A program made the translations under genes and the position numbers. A stretch of DNA of 64,000 bases from NCBI GenBank assembly GCA_015680905.1, contig CM027385.1, positions 28,402,501 through 28,466,500 on the forward strand, in the 5' to 3' direction. Below are positions 11,467 to 23,178 of this stretch, in pieces (the first letter of the stretch is position 1; the number at the start of each line of letters is the position of its first letter). The stretch comes from Coptis chinensis (Eukaryota > Streptophyta > Magnoliopsida > Ranunculales > Ranunculaceae). A model generated the notes under the pieces. That model worked only from the letters and a program-made list of their open reading frames with translations. It did not search any database and was not told where the DNA came from.

Positions 11467-12654
11467 TGATAAGTGCTCAAAAAATGCAATTTAACCCTCG
11501 ATTATGCCTCTTGTTTAGCCATCTTAGTAGACTAATAGTGTTTGTAAGTTATGTTTTATGATTCTACAGATGAAAAAGAGAGTTTTGTGGAATATTAGAG
11601 AAAAAGGGGTAAAATGGAGCAATTCGGAGCATTAAGGATCATATGGGAAGCCCGTGGACAATCATGGAGAAGGCCAAGGAATTGAAGCTATTAAAGATGC
11701 GACTTAGACATATTTAAAGCCTATTTGGAAGCCCAAGACAAAAGGATTCGTTGCTTGGACCAAAGCCTGCAAAAGAGGATAGAAGGATAGAGCAAAAGAG
11801 GGAAAATAGACTTCCGTGTTTGGGACGCATGGATCGTGAGTCCAAATGCATTGCTCGCGTCTGAGATGCATGGATCGTGCGTCTAGATGCATGAAACGAC
11901 ACTGTAGCCACTTCCTTCTTAGTTTTGGAGATGAAATTGGACTCTAAAAGAAGTTGATTTGTATTAGAAAACAAATGGTGGTTTGGAATTCTTCTAGAAC
12001 TCATTGTAACCCCTATAAATAGAGGACCTAAGTGCCTCATGTAATTTGCTAATTCACTTATATTCTTGTCTCCAGAAGTTGAGGCAGAGAGAGATTAATA
12101 ATAAAAGATTCGATTTTAACTAGTCGAGTCTTAATAAGTTAGTCTTTCTAGTCTTATGTTCTTCGACTCTTCTTCTTCTCATTTTTAGTGTTCTTCCTTC
12201 TATATGGAAGACTAATCTTCTCCTTCAAAGGAGGAGATGAAGATGATGCTTAAGGTTTAATGATTCTTCTAGTTCATGGTGTTCTTCAATCAGGTGAGTT
12301 CTTTATGTTTTTAGTTATTATTTCCATTGCCCATACCAGGGGATGGAAGTATAGAATAGGGTTTATGTTTTGCAATATTAATATCATGTTAGTGCTCTTT
12401 ACTTTTCTTTTAGTAGTATAGTTCTTTAGAGTTAGGGAAGTATTCTTTATTTTGCCTTAGAAAGGGTAGCTTAGGGAGTGGCTGCCTATGGGAACTATTC
12501 TTTGTGTTTGCCTTAAGTGGTGATTCATTGAATGGCTGCCCTATTAGGAAGTACTCCTCAATGTTGCTCTTGGTAATACATTGAATAGCTGCCTGAGCTT
12601 ACATAAAAGGAAAGAAGATATTAATAGCATAAACATAGGAACAACTTTAAGTAG
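11467..12654 (+). mobile_element. D 3' LTR
   Basis: It starts TGATAAGTGCTC after a purine tract. A TATA box (TATAAATA, 12014-12021) divides U3 from R. Three degenerate repeats of about 55 bp (starting at 12437, 12492 and 12548, each with GGCTGCC or AGCTGCC) lie in the 3' part. The 3' end is unclear: it meets A1 gag at a short stretch (GGAAGTACT) that also starts one repeat unit, so the terminus may have been lost by microhomology-mediated rearrangement. Confidence 0.7.
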
Positions 12655-13131
12655 GAAGTACTTCTTTATGGTGATGTTGAAGTCCTTTGAAAAAGGCACG
12701 AACTAACGTGTCTTTTGCTAGGTTATGGTGTGGACACTCTATAAGCAGATCGGTGAAACGATTCCAAGCCTCCGAAAATGATTCATGAGGATTTTTGTCG
12801 AAAAGAAATGAATCTTGGAAAGCATCTCATCCGTCTTTAGGGGTGGGTAAAATGTTCCATAAACAATTTGAACAAGTTTAGCCCACGAGTCCACAATAAT
12901 TAGAGCTTTGGGCAGTTAACCAAGACGCCGCTTTATCGGCTAAGGTGAAAGGGAATACCCTTAATTTAATTTGTTAAAATTACCAACCGTAGGATGGTGG
13001 AATGTTGTTAGGACTTGTTCAATCCTACGCATGTGCTTGATAAGGTTTTCATGGTCCGCTAGACGATGCAAGATTTGGGGCTATCGCTCAAGGCTTTGTA
13101 GAAGTCGAGAGGAGTCTCTTTTCTTCCCCAT
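12655..13131 (-). pseudogene. A1 gag N-terminal part, broken
   Basis: Read on the minus strand from an ATG at 13131 (MGKKRDSS, like MVKK in B gag). Recognisable capsid segments are VLTTFHHPT, FFDKNPHESFSEAWNRF-like text and CPHHNLAKDTLVRAFFKGL, typical of the plant retrotransposon gag domain. Relative to A2 and B it lacks the short segment GDF.IPPNIF..LPV, an internal deletion of about 75 nt, and it has several stops. It ends at the D junction after HHHKEVL. Gag would form the particle that packages element RNA. Confidence 0.78.
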
Positions 13132-13790
13132 TATATCGGTGGTGTGTGTGAAATAGTAGCTAGAGGTGTAGTGTGTGGTATACTAGATAGACTTGTTTTT
13201 GTTGTTGTTGTGTATTTACGTTAGGTGTTTTGTTCGACCGGACCTTAATCTCATGCAAGACTAAGTCGAGCTTAACTAAACATGCAACACTCCAAACAAT
13301 TCGATATACTAGTATAAACCTCTAACGAGGAGATCGCGAGGTGTGGAAGAAAGGAATACCTGATTGCGGCCCTTGCTTCACTTATGAATATCGTCTTGTT
13401 TACGCTTGTTCGGTGTATAGAGCAGGTTAGAACACTGAAAAATATGAAAGATCAAAGTTGAATCAAACCGGCCGAATTCGAAAAAATCAGCTAAAGGCGG
13501 TGGCGCTCTCCTTGGCTGGTCGCTCGATGTAAATTCGAATTATAGATGTTTGAGCTTGGTGGCGCTTGGTATGGCGCTGGCGGTGGTAAATGAAATTCCA
13601 GTAACTTAGCTGGTCGCGCTCCTGCTTGAAGCGGTCGATTCCTCGTATTTTATCGTGGAATTTTTCCAAAGCTGAAACGGGCAACCACAGTATGAATCAA
13701 ACAAGGGTGGGTGGGTGAAATGGGACTTTAAGAACAGTACTAACACTACGAAAACAATACGAAAGTGAAACTAAGATGGCGGCGCCCATT
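13132..13790 (-). other. A1 leader with degenerate primer-binding site
   Basis: Adjacent to the LTR the minus strand reads AATGGGCGCCGCC, a TGGCGCC-type binding site with one extra G. The remainder is leader; a 65-codon ORF (13487-13684) has no recognisable homology. Confidence 0.6.
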
Positions 13791-15178
13791 TGATAAAACA
13801 TAAAAGATAGTTTACCTATTTAAAATGAGCGATAAAACTCAAAACGTAAGTAAACTAAAACTTAATAACGTGCCTACATTTATCAAAGATTCTACTCTTA
13901 ATCCTATGAGATATAGTGGAGTAGAGTGATTCGTTCCACTCCTAGTCCTCCCGCATGCTTGTTTACACGTGTAATTACTCTCTACTTAAAGTCTAATGAG
14001 AGATTTCTGAAAAAAGGCAACTAGACTACGATGCAACTACCCACGAAATGCAACTAGTCGACGATAGGAATAACTAAGGGAATGCTACGTTGATTCGATG
14101 ATAAGGAGTTAGAGGGGAATTGATTCCACCTTAACTCGACTTAATCCTATTAACTACGAATCGTCATAATCCGAATTGAATCGCTTGAAGAACAATTGGT
14201 TCTTCCTAATCCCTAATTACACATGGCATTTCTACCAATTAATAACTAGCATGTGAGCGATTAAACCCATTCTCATGGTGAACTAAACGTTTCTAGAGTG
14301 GAAAGGAAATTACGACGAATCACGTTAATCGAATCAAGCTTTCATCAAGGTTTCTCAACCCCTAATGGAGGTTTAGCCGAGAATCATTACGCTAATCATT
14401 TCGATTAAATTTAAACTAAACATGATATAAAGAATTGAAATTTACTTAATTAAACAATAATGAAATCTAATTTAATGACTAAAATGCAATAAGGACAGGA
14501 ATTTAAATTAGATCTAGAAATGGAAATGACAAAAATCGAAGTTGATAGAAATACTACTTTATTGATCTAATCAAAATGAAAAACAAGATTCAAGGGTTTA
14601 ATCTAATACAATAATTGGATTTTTAAACTACACTTAATCAAAAACAATTAAATAAAACTAGATCTAGAAGCTATTTTAATGGCTACTTTTTACTCTAACC
14701 TATCTACCATTAACCATCTACCATTAACAAAGAGCTAAGCTTTTGTTTTTATACATCCAGATCCAAAAATCGTGCATGGGCTTGGAGCCATGTTTTGGGC
14801 CAGAGAATCAGGCCCAAAACCCAATTCTTTCAGTCCAAAAAGGCCTCTTTAGCTAGATTCGGCTTCAACAGACTTTTTGTCCACTTCTGCTCCTCTTATT
14901 GGGTCAAGGCTTGGACAATTGCAAAGCTCTTTCCGAGCCGGTCGTTTTGACATAAGGTAGGCCCAATTCAGGTCCGAGTCCAAAGATATGGCATTAGGAA
15001 GTTTCACGACTTTTGCTCCTTTATCTCGCTAAAGTGGCACATTTCTGCACATAATGGACTTTGAAGCCTGAAATGTATAAAAACACGTAATCAGTATTAA
15101 CTCTTACTTATTATTCACATAATTGGTCTAACAGTATGATTATTAAGGGGTTAAAACTACAGTTTTGAGCTCTTATCA
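13791..15178 (-). mobile_element. A1 5' LTR (inverted, 1388 bp)
   Basis: On the minus strand it starts TGATAAGAGCTC at 15178 and ends TTTTATCA at 13791. It aligns by eye with the A4 LTR but is about 100 bp shorter. A TATAAAAAC sequence is present on the minus strand near 14745. Confidence 0.85.
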
Positions 15179-16389
15179 ATAGGCCACAAAATTTTTCAAA
15201 CTTCAAAAGAGTTTCAAATTTTGTTTGGGGGTGGCGTATTTTGGTATTTCATTTCAAATCTTTTTGCCACCCTTTGGTTGTCATGTTTACTCCAATATAG
15301 TTTGTGTTAGTTCGTACATAACAGTTTAATTGTACTTCATGTTATCATATCATTTTTACAATATTTCTTTTATAGGTACTGCCAATTTTTGCCACGTTTC
15401 TATGGTAAATTCTTTCCTTATCTCTTTACACTTTGAGGACAAAGCGTTCGATTGTTTGGGGGTGAGATAGAAATATTTGCAAAAATTATGCACTTTTCTT
15501 TATAAAATATTAAATATATATATAGTAAGCACTTAGTGATAATGGTATTGTTCCCTTCTCTATGATGATATTAGTCTAGAAATCTCACGTAGTACTTGAA
15601 TTAGGATTTAATTTTTGAAACATAGATTAATACGTAGGTAATACTCATTGCATCTTTTCACGAACATCTTGCATGAGCATCTTTGATTGTACTTGACAGT
15701 ATTTTTTGGAGACCTAGGTTAGAGTACTTAATAGATATCCTGTGAGCATCTAAGCCCCACAATACTTAAGAAAGACCTCTAGCTCAATTAGGAGTAGGGT
15801 GGTGTGATAATAAGTAGTAGACGTGATTGATCGACATAGGCTCCTCTGACTGTCATTGAGATGTGAGGAAACGTGTGTCCACTGCACACTGGAGTTAACA
15901 AAACCTAAGTGGAAAAATTTTGAGTGAAATTGTGTCTTGACACATACCTGTGAGAACCCATTTAGGTACACTCTCGAAAGGATTCAGAAACAACCCTGCT
16001 AGTACATTTAAATGAAAAGTTCACTGCATGCATGATCATATGTAGATGTTTTAATTATTGAATACATATTAACTTGAGTTTCAAAGAAATCAATCCTCGT
16101 TCCTGCTAAGGAGATGTATGGATATCCGAGATTAATTTAGGAAACGAAGTTTACATCGAAGTCGTTGTAGTATAAATGAAGTTTGTGAGTATCTTCTCTG
16201 GAAAACTCTCATGAGGCTATAACTCGTCCACTAGGGAATTCCTAGTGGTTTAAGGCCTTGTTGCATATGGTCAATGCAACCGCACTCTGTGAAACGAGAA
16301 TTAGTTAGGACTACACATTTTTGGCCACTTATTTGTTTTAATGTCTCTTCTTTGCTTGAGGACAAGCAAAGTGCTGTTTGGGGGTAGTG
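15179..16389 (+). other. C 3' UTR with conserved structural blocks
   Basis: No ORF 2 is left; the spacer is short. It holds a tract GTTTGGGGGTGG (15222-15233), hairpin CTTTG-AGGA-CAAAG (15431-15444) with a G tract from 15454, A/B-box-like block (15780-15837), tRNA-Asp-like block GTCGTTGTAGTATA (16161-16174), an 8-bp palindrome with arms CCACTAGG/CCTAGTGG (16228-16248), the 9-bp AGGA-loop hairpin (16350-16371) and the terminal polypurine tract (16376-16389). Confidence 0.6.
16350..16389 (+). promoter_or_regulatory. C terminal AGGA hairpin and polypurine tract
   Basis: Arms CTTTGCTTG and CAAGCAAAG with an AGGA loop form a perfect 9-bp stem. GTTTGGGGGTAGTG directly adjoins the LTR. Confidence 0.7.
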
Positions 16390-17833
16390 TGATAAGCACC
16401 CAAAAGTGTATTATGAAACCCCGTTGAGACATATAAATTTGGTTAACTATGTGTTTAATAATCATGAAATAAATATGTTTTCATACTTTTGCAAGTATTC
16501 GCAGTAAACATGGAAATATGGTTTAAACCCTGCAATAAAAGCACGAAACGACATGTATATGAATTCTTCCAAATCCGCACGAAGCATCAAACTTTGAAGC
16601 TCCTACCTCTTGAACGGGACTCGAATGCGACAAGTGAGCTGCTTTCGGACAATCATGATGATGAACTCTACGATAGGCGGAAGTTATAAAATTGCCCAAA
16701 GACCGGACCGCCCATGGACTGCACATAGGACCCACTATCACGGCCCGCAAGATTGGATGAGTCATCAATCATGGAGCATGTCAAGACAAAAATGACAAAT
16801 TATTGGTGCAAAATTGACACCTTGCATGTAATTAATTAGATTAGGTGTTAATAGTGAAAAAAAGACAAGGTATCACTTTGTTTTAATGTGGTGGATAAAA
16901 ATGAAGTAAATGTGGTTTGATGTTTCACATGGGAGGAAATGAGATGTCTCTCAAATAAAGAAGAAAACAAAACAAGGGGGGGGACACTCCATTTACTCCC
17001 TTGACTTCTTTTCCTTACCTTGTATTATTTTAGTTCCTTAGTCATTCTTATTATTTAGTTTTTAGTTTTTAGTAAAAAAGATTGTAATAGTTTTAATGGA
17101 GGAAACTTTGGTTTTCTTCTAGAGAATAAATAAAAAGCAAGTGAGTTTAGTTAGTTTTTCTTCTTCCTCTTCCTCTCTCTCTTTTTGTTCTTCAAGTTTG
17201 TAATCCTTTATTCCAAGGATCATGAGCTAACTTCCCTTTTGGGGAGTTAATCCAACTCATGTGAGGGAAAATAATTGTTGTTAGCTTGGTAGGTTGTTAG
17301 GAAGAACAACTAGACCTACATCCTATCCCAAAATGATAGTTGGTGTAGTGTCTAGTTAGGAATCAAGTAATGAGCTTAGAGATAAGTCATTACTTGATTC
17401 CAATTGCTAACATGTATGAGTTTAGAAATGAACCATACATATTAGGGATCAAGTTTTCTTCCATTAGGGCTTGTCTATGAGTCTAGGAAGAATCAAATTC
17501 ACCTTTTCAAATCATCAACTAAATGTTATTTTCACATGAGGAGGATTAGCTCTCCACCTTTTCTTTGTTAAATTGTATTTTTGTCTTAGTTTCATATTTC
17601 GAATCTTAATGTTTTTCTTTAATGTTTGTGTAGGAAATAAACCTAGTATTAATATAAACTTACTCACTAGTTCCCTAAGAGTAACAACCAAGTTGTAGAT
17701 GTCCTAACCTTTAGGTTGGTCCGATCCTTACTTCAACTTTACGAACGCGAAGATCATGTGTACGGAACTTTGAATTCGCTTTTGCACCAAATTAGAGAAT
17801 CAATCTTTAAACATAGTAAAAAGTGTAATATCA
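16390..17833 (+). mobile_element. C 3' LTR (1444 bp)
   Basis: TGATAAGCACCC...TATCA. The first 100 bp resemble the B LTR, the rest diverges. It includes a long AT-rich stretch with a possible TATA (ATAAATAAAAAG near 17127) and a run of G (16976-16983). Confidence 0.78.
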
Positions 17834-18398
17834 GAAACTACCCCCATTCATTATGTCAAGGACTTCTTTATGGTGGTGTAGAAGTCCTTTGAAAAAGGCA
17901 CGAACTAACGTGTCTTTCGCTAGGTTATGATGTGGACACTCTATAAGGAGATCGGTGAAATGATTCCAAGCCTCGAAAATGATTCATGAGGATTTTGTCG
18001 AAAAGAAATGAATCTTGGAAAGCATCTCATCCGCCTTTAGGGGTGGGTAAAATGTTCCATAAACAAAGCTGAAAAAGTTTAGCCCACGAGTCCCAGAATT
18101 AAGCGCAGGCAGTTAACCAAGACGCCTTTATCGCCTAAAATGAAGGGAAATACCACGAGTTTAATTTGTTCAAAGACTCACCGTAGGATGGTGGAATGTT
18201 GTAAGAACTTGTTCAATACTACGATGTCTTTGATAAGGTTTTTCATGGTCTAAACCATGGAAAACGGGTAACAAATTAAAAATATTTGGGGGGATTCGGA
18301 AATCCCCCACTGGGTCTGCAAGAACGATGCAAGATTTGGGGCTATCGCTCAAGGCTTTATAAAAGTCCGAGAGAGGAGTCTCTCCTTCGTCCGGGCAT
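17834..18398 (-). pseudogene. A2 gag N-terminal part, broken
   Basis: Read on the minus strand from an ATG at 18398. It contains GDFRIPPNIFNLLPVFHGL, LDHEKPYQ, VLTTFHHPTV, a KNPHESF-like segment, and a region continuing to HHHKEVLDIMNGGSF at the C junction. Very similar to A1 gag and the first third of B gag. Frameshifts are frequent (near 18370, 18170 and 18110). The break lies about 20 bp from the equivalent break in A1. Confidence 0.78.
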
Positions 18399-19041
18399 TG
18401 TGTCGAGGGTAGAGAGTATGTGGAATAGTAGCTAGAGGTGCAATGAGTGGTATACTAGATAGGCGTGCTTGTTGGCGTTCTTTGTGTAATTACGTTAGGT
18501 GTTTTGTTCGACCGGACCTTAATCTCATACAAGGTTAAGACAAAACTTAACTAAACACGACAACCTCCAAACAATCTCGATATTCTAGTATAAACCTCTA
18601 ACGTAAGATGCGAGGTATGGAAGAAAGGAATACCGACAAGGCCCTTGCTTCGCTTATGAATAACGCCTTGTTTGGCGTGTTCAGGTGTATATAACAAGTT
18701 AGAACATTGAAAAACTTGAAAAACGAATTTCGAAACAAACCTGTGGAAATCCGGCAAAAATCACCGAGGGCGGAGCGCTCACTGGGCCACGCGAATGCTT
18801 TTTCGGTGTAAACTTCGAGTTGTTGGTGTTTTGAGCACGGGTCGTGCTCAACTTCTAGTAACTTTTAGCAGTGTCGCGGCTTCCTTTGGGCGAAAGTGCT
18901 TCGGGTGCAATTTTTGCGAGGAAGTTTAATGCTGAAAAAGACAACCACAGTTAGAATCGAACAAGGGTGGGTGGGTGAAATGGGAGTACTTATACTACGA
19001 AAACAATGCGAAAGTGAAACTAAGATAGCAGCGGCACCATT
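18399..19041 (-). other. A2 leader
   Basis: Untranslated leader between the second primer-binding copy (19029-19041, minus strand TGGTGCCGCTGC) and gag. It resembles the A1 leader (13132-13790) with many small insertions and deletions. Confidence 0.6.
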
Positions 19042-19174
19042 TGATAAACGTAAAAAGACTAAGTTTACCTACGAAATGATCGATAAAACTCAAAACGTAA
19101 GTAGAACTAAACGAAATTACGTGCCTAGTTTATCAAAGATTGTTCTACTTTCTATCCCCGGCAGCAGCGCCATT
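19029..19174 (-). repeat. A2 duplicated U5 end and primer-binding site
   Basis: About 133 bp containing the LTR 3' terminus and the binding site occur twice in tandem (units ending at 19175 and 19042 on the minus strand). The outer copy at 19151-19174 reads TGGCGCTGCTGCCGGGGAT on the minus strand, close to the complement of the tRNA-Asp 3' end (TGGCGCCGTTGCCGGGGAT). Confidence 0.7.
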
Positions 19175-20087
19175 TGATAAACGTAAAAAGAGTAGTTTTA
19201 CCAATGACTAAAGCTCACGAGAACTCTACACGCTAGTAAAACTAGAACTATATTCGTGAATCTAATTTATCAAAGTTTTCTACTCTCAATCAAATTAAAC
19301 AGATATAATGGAGTAGGAAGTTCGTTCCACTCCTAGTTCTTTCACATAGTAATGTTCTCTAAGTATAAATAATCTTAACTAAAGTCTAATGAGAGATTTA
19401 CGAATTATAAACTACGATGCAACTACCCACAAGATACGACTAATTAACTACGAAATGCTGCGTTGATTCTATGATAAGGAATTAGGGGGGGTTAATTCTA
19501 CCTTAACTCAACTTAACTTACTAACGACGAATCGTCGTAATCCGAATTGAACTGCTATGCAAAACAATTGGTTCTTCCTAATCCCTAATTACACATGGCA
19601 CTTCTACCAATTCATAACTAGTATGTGAACGATTAAACCCATTCTCATGGTGAATTAATCGTTTCTAGAGTGGAATAGAAATTACGACGACTCTACGATA
19701 ATTGGAATCAAGCTTTCATCAAGGCTTCTCAACCCCCTCTAATGGAGGTTTAGCCGAGAATCATTCTGCAATCATTTCCATATGAATCTAGACTAAATAT
19801 AATATCAAGATTCCAACTTTACTAATTTAACAAATAATAATTGAAATCTAATTAATAACTAAGAAATGATATCAACAAGAATTTAAACTAGATCTATAAA
19901 TGTAATAACAGAAAACGAATTGAATAATAATAAACTATTTTATTAATCTAATCAAATGAATAACAATATTTTAAAGGTTTAATCTAAAACAAGGAATGAA
20001 AACGAAACTAAACTTAATTAAAAACAATTAAAACTAGATCTAGAAGCTATTCTAATGGCTACTTTCTATCCTAAGCTACTAGATATC
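19042..20087 (-). mobile_element. A2 5' LTR, inner piece (inverted)
   Basis: 3' two-thirds of the LTR, from the B insertion point to the TTTTATCA end. With the outer piece and without the 133-bp duplication it totals about 1488 bp, the same as the A3 and A4 LTRs. Confidence 0.82.
20083..20087 (+). repeat. Target-site duplication of B, left
   Basis: ATATC immediately before the B 5' LTR; repeated at 38175-38179 after the 3' LTR. Confidence 0.9.
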
Positions 20088-21977
20088 TGATAAGCACCCA
20101 AAACTATAATATTAAACCTCGAGAGACATAGCATTTTGGTCAATTATGTGTTTAATAATCATGTAATAATTATATTTTCGTGACTTTTTTGCGGGTTTCC
20201 GAATTAAAATGAAGATAGCGATAAAACATGCATCAAAGTACGGGAATACGGAATATTTGGAGTTTCCCACTCGACCCGTAAAGTCGAAGTTTCCAAAAAG
20301 AAACCGGTCGCGAACGGGCCCACATATGAAGAAGCGAGGAAACTTCCGATGCTCAAATCGGATAAATCTAGGTGCCGACGTTGGCTAGTGAAGCGCCAAG
20401 TACAAGAATACGGGAATATTGGAATTCCCGCCAATCCCCCGTAAAGCCCAAACAAAGCCCGACTAGAGCGAAGTTTCCAAAAGAACGAGAACCGATGCAG
20501 AACGGGGCCCACATATAAAGAGGCGGTGAAACTTTCGAAGCTCAAATCGGATAAATCTAGGTGCCGACGCGTGGGCTAGTGAAGCCGCCATAGCGATTCG
20601 GCGATTTAACTCTCAAGAAGGACAAAAGTCGTAAAACGCCTAATTTTTGCCGCCATCGGACACACTAAGTGGACACATTATGCTGGCCCGAGAAGACATG
20701 ATGAGTCGAAGATAGGCAGGTGGCAAATGATGGTTTCAAATTGATACCACCTGGCAAGAGAGAAGACACGTATCAATTCAAACCAGGTGGTTTGAATTGA
20801 AATGAGCTACAAAACTAAACCGAAAACAAACAAAAAAGACGAAAAGTTAAAACAATTAAAACAAAACTTTGATTCTCAAAGTTTCGAACCATTCAATTAG
20901 CATAAGGCCAAAAGCAAATTAAATCGGTCACGGATGGTCATCCTATGATGCCTATAAATATGAAGGCTTCGCCTTCATTAGAAGGGCTTCAGCATATTAA
21001 TGCTTTAGCTACGTTTAAATTTCTTTCTTCAGTACTTACCTTCCGCTATTTTGTTTCAAAGCAGCTTAATTCAGTAAGTTATTTTACCTTAATAACAGTT
21101 ATTTCTTTTCTTTGTTTAATTTCGTCCTGCAATTATTTACTTAATGTATACAGCAAGTTTTATTATTCCTCCTATGATGATGAGCTAATCCCCTCGGGGG
21201 AGGGTTATCTTTGCTTCGTAAAATCGGATTGACTCGTTAATATTCTAGAATCACTACTTAGGAATTAGACATAGAATTAACATCCGGTCCCAAAAAATGA
21301 TCGGACTCAGACAAAGTTGGAGTGCCGATGCTCAGATAGATTCGCTACAATCCAAAATGTCTCGCTAGGCGACTCTCCAGTGTCGATGACTCTCCAATTC
21401 GTCCAGCTGATGTGAACTTGTGCCAGAGCAGAAATAATATACCAGAGATGAGGTATTATCGAAACTCCTTATGCTAGTGAAATGCGACCTAGAGATGTGG
21501 GCATGCACTAGGGATCAATACTCGACGTCGTCTCAGAAACGAGACGAACTAGAGATGTAGTGATTTAGTAATAAAAACTGTTGAAAAATGATTCTTGCAT
21601 GAGCATGATTAACTCTCTCCCTGTTTCTCTACTTTTATTTACCTACATATAATCGCCGTAGTAATTTATATTATTTGCATTACCGTTATTTTAATTAAAA
21701 CCAACTAAAAGAAACCTAAAAATCCTACTCACCTAAAGTTGTAACTCCAGTTGTGAACCTATCCGCGTCTCTAAGGTTTGGGACGATCCCTTTACTCGAC
21801 CTATCCTACCAATCCCACGTGAGTAAGGTAACTTGACTAAAACGCACGACAATACGGACGTTGGACTTTGGACTTTGGACTTGACTCGTGGACCTCGGAC
21901 TTTGACTGTGGACCTCGGACTTAAGAAAATAAGTGGCGAAAACCAAATAAACGCGTGTGTAAATTAGCGTTTTATCA
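20088..21977 (+). mobile_element. B 5' LTR (1890 bp)
   Basis: TGATAAGCACCC to TTTTATCA. TATA box TATAAATA at 20953-20960 is directly followed by a stem (arms ATGAAGG/CCTTCAT). A short tandem repeat based on GGACTTT lies at 21861-21921 near the 3' end. It differs from the 3' LTR by numerous small insertions and deletions. Confidence 0.92.
20953..20960 (+). promoter_or_regulatory. TATA box of B 5' LTR
   Basis: TATAAATA preceded by GCC; the same box is at 37156-37163 in the 3' LTR. It marks the U3/R transition roughly 30 nt downstream. Confidence 0.65.
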
Positions 21978-23178
21978 AATGGCGCCACAAGACGAAGGAC
22001 TCTGGACTTAACGCGTAATAACCGGAATACATCCATAAAAACCCTCCCCTTACCTCATCATCTTTTTAATTTTCATTTCTGTTACAATACTAACTCTTTA
22101 CCGTAATTTTTTTTCTACTAACAAATAACCGTGGAGCAAGTTGTTTATTTTCATTAGCACAGTCTAAGTAACTCGTAGGGAATTTGAAGTACTAAACAGA
22201 CAAAAGAGTCTCGACGACTGAATTAGTAAGCGTTTAAACTAACCTCGAGTATCAACACTCGGTTTTCGTGTACAGCCACTTTCCTTTCAAGACTTTTTTG
22301 GGCTCTTTGGTCCTGTTTTTTCTAGTAAGCATAAGCTTGGGAGTAGTCGATCGATATACGAGGAATCGCGGGACGCCAGGTTTCAAACTCTTAAACTCCT
22401 CAAACTTTGTCGAGGATATTATTTGCTATAACCTGTTTTACCTCGTATATTTGTATGTTGGCATGAGAACTCTGTGCATGTAAAGGTGGTTCGTCATCAC
22501 ATATTCACGTAACACAATTAATATGATTCGAATATATTTTGATATATGCGTAGCATCAAACCACCTGCTTAGAATATTTTTGTATGTGTATGTAACATCA
22601 ATTCACGTACACGGTATTCAATTGCATGAGTTCGTTCTTGACATTCCCCTAGCTCACGTATAACTTACACATAGTTGCACGTATAGGTAATATAGATTTG
22701 CATGGGTAGACTTTTTCACAGAACTAGTATATGTTAGTTAGTTTCTATTTTGGCATTTATCGTTTTTAATTGCATATTTCGTAATCACGTCTCCATAATA
22801 CACTAATTACGTAAAAAATTAAAAAATAAAAAAAAAAAAAAAAAAAAATTAAAAATTAAAAAAAAAAATTATAGTAATTAAAAATTTTCATCTAAATCAT
22901 CTTAATAACACCCCGCATAATACACCATCATAAATCATCCTATTCCATCAGTGCCTAGGAAACTTGAAAAAAATTGAGGTTGCCTAATTAAGGAACGTGC
23001 TAGCACTAACAACCTCCCTCAATTCTCTCAGAGAGACCGGGCATTGGAATATTCACATCGCTATCCTAGCTTCCCCGCCGAAAGTTAGCAACACCAGTGA
23101 AGGCGTGTTTCAACTCCCTCCTAAAAACTCCAGTCATTATTCGTTCCTTATGAACACTAAAATAAAATTCATATTTGT
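21978..23178 (+). other. B leader with primer-binding site
   Basis: TGGCGCCACAAGACG begins at 21980, two bases after the LTR. Only the first seven bases match the tRNA-Asp complement. The rest is untranslated leader with an A/T homopolymer tract (22820-22875). Confidence 0.65.

Larger units (their letters stand above)
7173..12654 (+). mobile_element. Athila-type Ty3/gypsy element D, 3' part
   Basis: It begins mid-RNase H at the A3 junction and includes the integrase, a 2.4-kb non-coding 3' region and a 3' LTR. Unlike A3, A4 and B, it shows no extra ORFs after pol, so it may be a shortened derivative. Its right border abuts the gag codons of A1 on the opposite strand. The exact right end (12650-12660) is uncertain because I cannot identify a terminal CA. 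Confidence 0.78.
12655..15178 (-). mobile_element. Athila-type element A1, 5' end (inverted)
   Basis: On the minus strand the order is LTR (15178 to 13791), a degenerate primer-binding site, leader and the start of gag, which stops abruptly at D. The rest of A1 (pol, extra ORFs, 3' LTR) is expected left of the window. On the right it meets the 3' UTR of C at 15179. The LTR is of the same family as A3, A4 and A2. Confidence 0.82.
15179..17833 (+). mobile_element. Athila-type element C, 3' end
   Basis: The 3' UTR (15179-16389) and 3' LTR of an element related to B. It is interrupted on the left by A1. On the right the LTR ends TATCA at 17833, where A2 gag codons resume; the expected target duplication is GAAAC (17834-17838), whose partner should lie left of the window. 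Confidence 0.8.
17834..20087 (-). mobile_element. Athila-type element A2, 5' end (inverted), left piece
   Basis: On the minus strand: LTR (38754 to 38180, then 20087 to 19042), primer-binding site, leader and gag start, cut by C at 17833. The LTR itself is split by the insertion of B. The remainder of A2 should be left of the window. A2 meets A4 pol at 38755. Confidence 0.82.

Noticed and set aside
20204..20545. 113-codon ORF on the minus strand in the B LTR, and the 114-codon copy at 36384-36728
   Set aside because: Both lie in U3 of the LTR and are not equally preserved; no family pattern. Chance ORFs from GC-richer LTR sequence.
21806..22036. ORF with repeated residues over GGACTTT repeats
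   Set aside because: A by-product of the short tandem repeat in the LTR.
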